Shown here piece after piece: positions 26,775 through 32,938 of a DNA stretch of 32,938 bases. Under the pieces are notes generated by a model that had not been told where the DNA came from, ran no database searches, and worked only from the letters and a program-made list of their open reading frames with translations. Each line of letters begins with the position of its first letter. Within the stretch, counting starts at the first letter, position 1. The stretch comes from Planctomycetota bacterium (GTDB lineage: Bacteria > Planctomycetota > Planctomycetia > Pirellulales > UBA1268): positions 1 through 32,938 of the forward strand of contig VGYR01000011.1 of NCBI GenBank assembly GCA_016872925.1, written 5' to 3'. Both the position numbers and the translations under genes were made by a program.

Positions 26775-27956
26775 TCAGCAGGGCTCGCGAACGCGGGCGG
26801 GCTGCGCGGCGACGGCGTCGGGCGAAGCCGTTGCCGGAGCCCGGTCGGCGGCGAAGAAAATCGGGTCGAGTGGCGGCGTCCGCCCCGTGATCAGGTCGGC
26901 GACCAGTGCCGCCGTGCCGGTCGACTGGTGCAGCCCGGCCCGGAAGTGGCCGGTGGCGAGCACCGCGTTGGCGACCGCCGGCACGGGGCCGATCGTCGGC
27001 AGGCCGTCGGCCGAACCGGGCCGCAGTCCGGCCCACGCCCGCTCCACCTGGGCCGACGGGAGGTCGCCGAGCAGGTCGCGGGCGAGGGCGACGAGCCGCC
27101 CGATGGTGGCGTCGTCGGTCGAGGCGTCGAAGCCGGCGTCTTCGAGCGTCGAGCCGACCAGCAGCGTGCCGTCGGCGCGGGGCACGAGATAGTCGAGGCC
27201 TCGATTGACCACGCGGCAGAGCCGCTGCGGGTGGAGCCGTAGCTGCGCGATCTGGCCGCGGATGGGCCGCGTGTCGATCGCCACACCGAGCCGCTCCGCC
27301 AGACCGCCCGACCACGCCCCCGCGGCGAGCACGTACCACTCGGCCCGCACCCGCCCGCCGGCTCCGGGTGCGATCACGCCCTCGATCCTGGCACCGCGAA
27401 CATCGAGCCCGCGGATCTCGACGCCGGCGGCGATCTCGACGCCCCGCAGGGCGCACGACTTCTCCAGCGCCTCGAGGTGCCGCGGCGGCCGGATCTGAGC
27501 CTCGTCGGGCAGGGCGTAGCCGCACGTCACGGCACCGCGGGCCACCGCGCCGGCGACCGCCGGCTCGTAGCCCGCCACCTCCGCGCCGGCGAGCCAATCG
27601 CACGTGACCCCCTTGGTCCGCCAGGCCTCCGCCTGGCCGCGAAGCAGTTCGTGGCCCGTGAGCCCGTGGCCGACATACAGGCCGCCACACGCCCGCAGGC
27701 CGTTGTCGATGCCGGTCTCGTCGAGCAACTCGCGGGCCCACCGGCGATGCAGCCGGTCGCTCCAGGCCGTGAGCCGCTCGTTGGGCGTGGCGGCGGCATG
27801 GTCCGGGGCGGGCGGCAAGATGCCCGCCGCCGCCCACGACGCCGTGTTCCGCCCCCCTTCCCGGGCGACGACCCGCACGGAGAGCCCGCGGCCCGCCAGT
27901 TCGCGGGCGATCGACAGGCCGACGATGCCCCCACCGATGATGCAGCAGTCGGTCAT
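26775..27956 (-). CDS. thiO: FAD-dependent glycine oxidase-like protein
   Basis: A 393-residue flavoprotein of the DAO family. The FAD-binding motif C-I-I-G-G-G-I-V-G-L-S-I-A is at the extreme N-terminus, followed by a second flavin-contact motif A-S-W-A-A-A-G-I-L-P-P. The C-terminus contains the ThiO-type D-Y-L-V-P-R-A-D-G-T-L-L-V-G-S-T, AWAGLRPGSADGLPTIGPV and A-T-G-H-F-R-A-G-L. ThiO oxidises glycine to iminoacetate for the thiazole of thiamine; related enzymes oxidise other amino acids. No other thi gene is in the window, so substrate assignment stays tentative. It starts 16 bases after the DUF3500 gene, in one probable operon. Confidence 0.85.
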   Translation of the reverse strand: MTDCCIIGGGIVGLSIARELAGRGLSVRVVAREGGRNTASWAAAGILPPAPDHAAATPNERLTAWSDRLHRRWARELLDETGIDNGLRACGGLYVGHGLTGHELLRGQAEAWRTKGVTCDWLAGAEVAGYEPAVAGAVARGAVTCGYALPDEAQIRPPRHLEALEKSCALRGVEIAAGVEIRGLDVRGARIEGVIAPGAGGRVRAEWYVLAAGAWSGGLAERLGVAIDTRPIRGQIAQLRLHPQRLCRVVNRGLDYLVPRADGTLLVGSTLEDAGFDASTDDATIGRLVALARDLLGDLPSAQVERAWAGLRPGSADGLPTIGPVPAVANAVLATGHFRAGLHQSTGTAALVADLITGRTPPLDPIFFAADRAPATASPDAVAAQPARVREPC

Positions 27957-27972
27957 GCGGGACGACGGCGGG

Positions 27973-28959
27973 TCAGGCGTTGGTGGCGACGTCGGGCGAG
28001 TCGGCGATGTTGACCCACACGTGCACGTGCGGCGATCCGCGGAAGTGCCACACGAACGCCGGTCCCTCCAGCCGCCAGTTGTCCCACACGCCGTCGTCGC
28101 CGAGGTCGCCGTCGCGGTAGAAGGCGAGCCGGCAGCGGTCGAGCCCCCCCTGCCGATCGAGACAGCCGCGGACCTCGTCGCGGTCGACGGTGCGATAGGG
28201 CTCGAGCAGCACGCCGAGCACCCGCTCCAGTTCCGCCCGCTGGTCGGCGGAGAGCCCCGAGACGGGCATGCCCGGTGGCTCCGCGCCGTGGCGGAAGGCG
28301 ATCGCATTCTCCTGGGGCGTCTGTGGTACGAGGGCCTGCTCCCGCTGCCGGCCGTCCAGCATCGCGAACACGCCGTTGGCCGCGACGGCCTGCGGCCAGA
28401 ACACGTTGCCGGTGTGGGCCGCGTCCTCGGTGCCGCCGCCGGTGTCGTGCCCGTAGAAGATCGGGCCGCCGAAGGCCACGTGCTCGGCCGACTCGCCGTC
28501 GCAGCGGAGCGTCATGTGGCGGCCCGTGAGCAGGAACTGGAAGCGGCCGCTCCCCGGCTCGCCGAGCAGGGCGATCGACTGCCCGTGGCCGAAGCCGCCG
28601 GTGTCGTCCTCGAGCTGCCGGTCGAACCGCTCGTGCCAGGCCGGGTCGATGAGTCGTTCGAAGATCTCGCGGATCACCCGCTGCTGGTCCTTGGTGAAGA
28701 AGCCACCGGCCACCTCGGGCTTGGTGACGTTCCAGTTGTTGCCCACCCGCGTCCGCAGGAGGCCGTACTTCGGGTGCACGTGATCCCAGGGAAAGCAGAT
28801 CTGCTCCCGCTGCGTGGCGGTGAGCGACGCATGAAGCCGGCCGGCGAGGGTCTCGGCCGAGTCAGCCACCGGGGCCGCGAACGCCGCGAGCGAGCCGCAC
28901 CCCGTCGCGGCCACCGATGCGGCGGAGGCACGCAGGAGGTCACGTCGTGACAGTGGCAT
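27973..28959 (-). CDS. DUF3500 protein with Tat signal
   Basis: A 328-residue protein. The N-terminus M-P-L-S-R-R-D-L-L-R-A-S is a twin-arginine signal, followed by A-A-S-V-A-A-T-G-C-G, whose cysteine could also be a lipidation site; export in folded form is predicted. The mature part matches the DUF3500 family, including NNWNVTKPEVAGGFFTKDQQ, the His/Gly-rich GFGHGQSIALLGEPGSGRFQ, TGRHMTLRCDGES and the C-terminal WHFRGSPHVHVWVNIAD. The multiple conserved histidines suggest metal binding, but no reaction is established. The ATG at 28959 places the RR pair near the start; a TTG at 29001 would add 14 unrelated residues. It precedes thiO in the same direction. Confidence 0.9.
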   Translation of the reverse strand: MPLSRRDLLRASAASVAATGCGSLAAFAAPVADSAETLAGRLHASLTATQREQICFPWDHVHPKYGLLRTRVGNNWNVTKPEVAGGFFTKDQQRVIREIFERLIDPAWHERFDRQLEDDTGGFGHGQSIALLGEPGSGRFQFLLTGRHMTLRCDGESAEHVAFGGPIFYGHDTGGGTEDAAHTGNVFWPQAVAANGVFAMLDGRQREQALVPQTPQENAIAFRHGAEPPGMPVSGLSADQRAELERVLGVLLEPYRTVDRDEVRGCLDRQGGLDRCRLAFYRDGDLGDDGVWDNWRLEGPAFVWHFRGSPHVHVWVNIADSPDVATNA

Positions 28960-29255
28960 GGTCGCGCTCCCTCTGGAAGGCGTGCAGGACGCCGTCGCCA
29001 AGTCCTCTCAGAGTACGACACAGGCGCATCGCGTGCCAAACAGAAGCCCAAGTCGCTGCGAGGGCGGCTGTGAGCGGCGTGATGGCCCGCCCGTCGGAAG
29101 CATGCTCGCCGCCGGACTGCTCCTCGAGAGGGGCACGGGCAGGAAGCGTAACCGCGTGAGCGGTACGGCTGCGCTCCGCGTGGCGCTGCCCGCATCGCTC
29201 ACGCGATTGCGGCTTCCTCAAGCCCGAGCCCAGCGACGAGCGAGCCGCACGCCCC
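28960..29255. other. Intergenic spacer with a repeat-built inverted repeat
   Basis: About 296 bases between mutM and the DUF3500 gene, with no supported gene. The right half contains two copies, in opposite orientation, of the element also found at 5683-5711. The rest shows only degenerate GC-rich sequence. Confidence 0.55.
29141..29218. repeat. Inverted pair of AATCGCGTRAGCGATG-type repeats
   Basis: The left arm 29141-29165 contains AACCGCGTGAGCGGT after AGGAAGC; the right arm 29193-29218, read on the minus strand, contains AATCGCGTGAGCGATG after AGGAAGCCGC. The arms flank a 27-base centre and can fold into a long hairpin. It lies 38 bases downstream of the mutM stop and could end its transcript. 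Confidence 0.6.
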
Positions 29256-30107
29256 TCACGCCCGCCGCTGGCATGCGGGACAGAAAAACGTCGCCCGCTG
29301 TGCCTGCACGATCCGGAGGATCGCCGCCCCGCACCTCGGGCATCGCTCGCCCTCGCGGCCATACACGCGGTGCCGACGCTGGAACCGGCCCGCGCGGTTG
29401 TCGGCGGTGCGATAGGTCTCGTCGCCGATGCTCGACCCCTCGTGTCGCACGGCTTCGGCGAGCACCCGCCGCGTCTGCTGCGCGATGGCCTCCCACTGCG
29501 CCCGCTTCAGCCGACGGCAGCGGCTCCGCGGATCGATGCCCGAGCGGAACAGGATCTCGGCCGCGTAGATGTTGCCGATCCCCGCCACGACCCGCTGATC
29601 GAGCAGCGCCACCTTGACCGCCCGTCGCGACGCGCCGAGCCGTTTCATGAGGTCGTCGCCCGTCACGACCAGCCCGTCCGGCCCATGCTTGTGCGGTCCG
29701 CAGGCGCCGTCCAGGCCCGCGTCGTCGAACAGCCGGATCGTGCCGAGGCCGCGGCGGTCCCAGAACGTGAGCGGCTTCCGCCCCCGGCCCATGAACTCCA
29801 TCACCATCCGCACGTGCTCCGGGGTCGGCGGTTCGACGAGCAGCATCAGCCCCGTCATCCGCGGCTCGATGGCGAGCCAGCGTTGGCCGTCGTCGCCAGC
29901 CGGGGCGATCTCGATCACGATCCGCTTGCCGCGGCGGTGAACCTCCGCGACGGTGCGGTCGCGAAGCCGCTCCGCCAGCGTGGCTGGCCGCGGGAGGATC
30001 GAGATCGGCCGCACGCGACTCCGCGGAAACGCAACCGCCTCGATCCGCAGGCCCGCGATGCCGGCGATGCCGCGGCGCATCGTCTCGACCTCGGGGAGCT
30101 CGGGCAT
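29256..30107 (-). CDS. mutM: Formamidopyrimidine-DNA glycosylase
   Basis: A 283-residue base-excision repair enzyme that removes oxidised purines such as 8-oxoguanine and cleaves the abasic site. It starts M-P-E-L-P-E-V-E-T; Pro2 is the catalytic nucleophile after removal of Met, and Glu3 is conserved. It continues with R-R-G-K-R-I-V-I-E-I, the helix-two-turn-helix segment (QRVVAGIGNIYAAEILFRSG), and the C-terminal zinc finger with four cysteines (C-P-R-C ... C-P-A-C). The longer open frame that begins at 30167 adds a 20-residue leader which would mask Pro2, so the start is 30107. It is divergent from trpB. Confidence 0.96.
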   Translation of the reverse strand: MPELPEVETMRRGIAGIAGLRIEAVAFPRSRVRPISILPRPATLAERLRDRTVAEVHRRGKRIVIEIAPAGDDGQRWLAIEPRMTGLMLLVEPPTPEHVRMVMEFMGRGRKPLTFWDRRGLGTIRLFDDAGLDGACGPHKHGPDGLVVTGDDLMKRLGASRRAVKVALLDQRVVAGIGNIYAAEILFRSGIDPRSRCRRLKRAQWEAIAQQTRRVLAEAVRHEGSSIGDETYRTADNRAGRFQRRHRVYGREGERCPRCGAAILRIVQAQRATFFCPACQRRA

Positions 30108-30158
30108 CGCTCGTGCAGGGCGGCGGCAGGCGTGGATGGTGACGATCCGGGGGCAGGC

Positions 30159-30164
30159 TACAAT
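30159..30164 (+). promoter_or_regulatory. Candidate -10 element of trpB-trpA
   Basis: TACAAT, 83 bases before the trpB ATG in the mutM-trpB divergent gap. The nearest -35-like sequence is poor (TGGTGA). No trp leader peptide or attenuator is seen. Confidence 0.35.
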
Positions 30165-30247
30165 CATGCGAGTGCGTGGGGCAACCGGCTTCCGCGGCCG
30201 ACTGCGTCCACCGCCCAGTCCGATCCTGCACCCAGTTCGATCCTGCC

Positions 30248-31481
<1,234 letters not shown>

Positions 31482-31483
<2 letters not shown>

Positions 31484-31487
31484 GGAG
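31482..31487 (+). promoter_or_regulatory. Ribosome-binding site of trpA
   Basis: GAGGAG overlapping the trpB stop, 9 bases before the GTG at 31497. It supports this GTG over earlier in-frame codons inside trpB. Confidence 0.55.
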
Positions 31488-31496
31488 CGTGCATCC

Positions 31497-32336
31497 GTGA
31501 CGACCACCGCCGCCACGCGGCCGATCGAAAGGCTGGAGGCGATGTTCGCCGCCAACCGGGCCGCGGGCCGCAAGGCGCTGGCGCCGTTCGTGACGGCCGG
31601 CGATCCCGACGCCGACATCACCGTGGCGGTGATCGAGGCGGTCGATCGCGCCGGCGGCTCGCTCTGCGAACTCGGCGTGCCCTACAGCGATCCGATCGCC
31701 GACGGCCAAGTGATCCAGGCGTCGTACACGCGGGCCCTCGGCAAGGGGCTTACGCTCGCCGGCGTGTTCGACATCGCGCGGCGGGCCTCGGCCACGTGCT
31801 CGATGCCGATCCTGGCGATGGCGAGCTACTCGCTGATCTTCCGCCGCGGCATCGACCGGTTCGTGGCCGACGCCCTCGCCGCCGGCCTCACCGGCTTCGT
31901 GGTGCCCGACCTGCCGCTGGAGGAGAGCGACGATCTCGACACCGCCTGCCGGAGGGCCGGGCTGGCGCTCGTGCGGCTCGTCACGCCCACCACGCCGCCG
32001 GAGCGGGCCGAGGCGATCGCGAGAAAGTCCACCGGCTTCCTCTACTGTGTGTCGGTGGCGGGCGTGACGGGCGCCCGCGCGGACCTCCCGCCGGGCCTCG
32101 TGGACCGCGTCGCGTGGCTGAAGTCGAAGACCGACGTGCCGATCCTGGTGGGCTTTGGCATCTCCGCCCCCGAGCAGGTGAAGGCCGTGTGCGACGTGGC
32201 CGACGGGGTGATCGTGGGCTCGGCACTCGTGCGGCGGATCGCCGAGCACGCCGGCCAGCCCCGCGACGCGTTGCTCACCGAGGTGGGCTGCTACGTGTCG
32301 GAGCTGGCGGCCGCGGCACGGCGGGCGGAGCCGTGA
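31497..32336 (+). CDS. trpA: Tryptophan synthase alpha chain
   Basis: A 279-residue TIM barrel that cleaves indole-3-glycerol phosphate to indole. It has A-P-F-V-T-A-G-D-P-D, catalytic Glu58 in C-E-L-G-V-P-Y-S-D-P, catalytic Asp69 in I-A-D-G-Q-V-I-Q, LAMASYSLIFRRGIDRFV, L-Y-C-V-S-V-A-G-V-T-G-A-R and the phosphate-site V-G-F-G-I-S. Length is normal and the C-terminus (ELAAAARRAEP) looks complete. Directly at its stop codon the sequence changes to the middle of a PEP-CTERM protein, with a GTGA overlap, so something was rearranged immediately after this gene. Confidence 0.96.
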   Translation: MTTTAATRPIERLEAMFAANRAAGRKALAPFVTAGDPDADITVAVIEAVDRAGGSLCELGVPYSDPIADGQVIQASYTRALGKGLTLAGVFDIARRASATCSMPILAMASYSLIFRRGIDRFVADALAAGLTGFVVPDLPLEESDDLDTACRRAGLALVRLVTPTTPPERAEAIARKSTGFLYCVSVAGVTGARADLPPGLVDRVAWLKSKTDVPILVGFGISAPEQVKAVCDVADGVIVGSALVRRIAEHAGQPRDALLTEVGCYVSELAAAARRAEP

Positions 32337-32789
32337 CCGTGCTGGCCAACGGCATTCTCTCCCCCGGGGCCAGCGTCGAGTCGCTCGCCGTCGGGGCGAC
32401 CACGTTCTCCTCCGGTTCGTCGATCTTCGCCTACGAGGTCGACTCATCGGTCGTGGTGGGCTCCGGCTCGGCCGCCGACCTGCTCGTCTCGAACGGCAAC
32501 CTCTCGATCGGCACGGGCTCGATCCTCGAGTTCACCGACCTGGCCGCCACGCCCGCCGCGTTTTCGCAGGGGACGAAGTTCTCCCTGATCAGCTACGGCA
32601 GCAACTCGTGGAGCGGCGGCCTGTTCACCCACCAGGGGAACGAACTCTCGAACCTCGAGACCTTCTCGACCGGCCTCAACCAGTGGGAAATCCGCTACAA
32701 CGATCCCGTTGGGGGTTCCAACTTCACGATCGACCAGCTCTCGGGCAGCTCGGTGACGATCACCGCGGTGCCCGAGCCCGCCTCGCTCG
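32333..32789 (+). pseudogene. Headless PEP-CTERM protein fragment, interrupted by an intron
   Basis: From GTG 32333 an open frame of about 152 codons reads as the C-terminal part of a planctomycete autotransporter-associated beta-strand/PEP-CTERM protein: VTVLANGILSPGASVESLAV, AADLLVSNGNLSIGTGSILE, FSLISYGSNSWSGGLFTHQG, NDPVGGSNFTIDQLSGSSVT, then I-T-A-V-P-E-P-A-S-L. V-P-E-P is the exosortase sorting motif. There is no start region, signal peptide or ribosome-binding site, and the membrane helix and basic end are cut off by group II intron sequence on the other strand. So the gene lacks its 5' part in this window and is split at its 3' end. The GTG overlaps the trpA stop, so read-on translation of the fragment is conceivable but unlikely to give an exported protein. 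Confidence 0.75.
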
Positions 32790-32938
32790 GTCGAGTAGGC
32801 CCGGGGGCTTTCGCCCCCAGGCCTCTCACAGAACCGGACTTGTGGGTCCCACATCCGGCTCTTTGGGTTCCGTTCTCACAGGTCAAACAGGAGCGTCTGA
32901 CCAGAGGCCAGTTTCGGGATAGGGTTCAGTTCCTCCCA
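32790..32938 (-). mobile_element. Group II intron, 3' end, partial
   Basis: On the minus strand the segment ends in the layout of a bacterial group II intron. Domain V is at 32831-32861: G-A-G-C-C-G-G-A pairs with T-C-C-G-G-T-T-C, with the AGC catalytic triad, a two-base AG bulge on the 3' side and an upper stem TGTGG/CCACA. Domain VI follows at 32798-32823, a long stem closed by a GAAA tetraloop; the 3' end CCTACTCGAC at 32790-32799 carries the likely branch-point A. It continues beyond the right edge of the window. Insertion is antisense to the PEP-CTERM gene. Confidence 0.75.
32876..32938 (-). CDS. C-terminus of the group II intron-encoded reverse transcriptase/maturase, partial
   Basis: An open frame enters from the right edge and ends at TGA 32876-32878: W-E-E-L-N-P-I-P-K-L-A-S-G-Q-T-L-L-F-D-L. 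The stop lies 14 bases before domain V, just where intron-encoded proteins end when their ORF sits in domain IV. Only 20 codons are visible, so the assignment rests mainly on position. Confidence 0.5.
   Translation of the reverse strand, partial: WEELNPIPKLASGQTLLFDL

Noticed and set aside
32444-32854. Minus-strand 136-codon frame beginning with a V-R-F-C-E-R-P-G-G-E stretch
   Set aside because: This peptide comes from translating the group II intron domain V/VI region and then reading antisense through the PEP-CTERM fragment; it is an artefact and not a gene.

Overview
The window is very GC-rich, densely coded bacterial chromosome. The gene families point to a planctomycete, probably of the Pirellulales type. 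Evidence: a right-handed beta-helix secreted protein, a DUF3500 Tat protein, short lipoproteins of planctomycete type, a TPR/TPR/ExbB/ExbD/ExbD cluster, a PEP-CTERM protein tail, and dispersed palindromic repeats with the core GCGGGTTTCCAACCCGC. I see no tRNA, rRNA, CRISPR array or phage module. This assignment comes from family recognition, not from a database search.

Layout, left to right. (1) 1-615: a phosphoribosyltransferase that has lost its N-terminal part. (2) 625-3347, minus: a lipoprotein-like gene translationally coupled to a beta-helix protein. (3) 3486-5573: RNase R, followed by a repeat-bearing spacer. (4) 5903-8289: gcvT-gcvH-lipoyl (octanoyl) transferase, a coherent glycine-cleavage/lipoylation unit. 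(5) 8409-10389: an FHA protein, an 85-residue conserved small protein and a TPR lipoprotein. (6) 10445-13244: serC-serA, serine biosynthesis, behind the best sigma70-like promoter in the window. (7) 13358-20122: two exported TPR proteins, then ExbB and two ExbD subunits, which look like a proton-motive-force-driven envelope machine. (8) 20123-20300: repeat cluster containing a tandem duplication of the exbD2 3' end. (9) 20301-25035, minus: a XerD-type recombinase and cobalamin-dependent methionine synthase. (10) 25253-26774: a three-gene overlapping cassette (one-TM protein, degenerate P-loop protein, ExeA-like AAA ATPase). (11) 26775-28959, minus: a DUF3500 Tat protein and a ThiO-type oxidase. 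(12) 29256-30107, minus: mutM, divergent from trpB-trpA (30248-32336). (13) 32333-32938: a headless PEP-CTERM gene beginning exactly at the trpA stop, interrupted in antisense by the 3' end of a group II intron.

One-carbon and amino-acid metabolism recurs: glycine cleavage, serine synthesis, methionine synthase, a glycine-oxidase-like enzyme and tryptophan synthase. The serine and glycine units feed C1 units toward the folate used by MetH.

The best candidate for something undescribed is the 25253-26774 cassette. It looks like a miniature of the ATPase pair found in PEP-CTERM/exopolysaccharide loci, but its kinase-like member has lost the Walker A lysine and contains no tyrosine. Second come the TPR-ExbB-ExbD2 cluster and the rearranged right edge (trpA / PEP-CTERM fragment / antisense group II intron).
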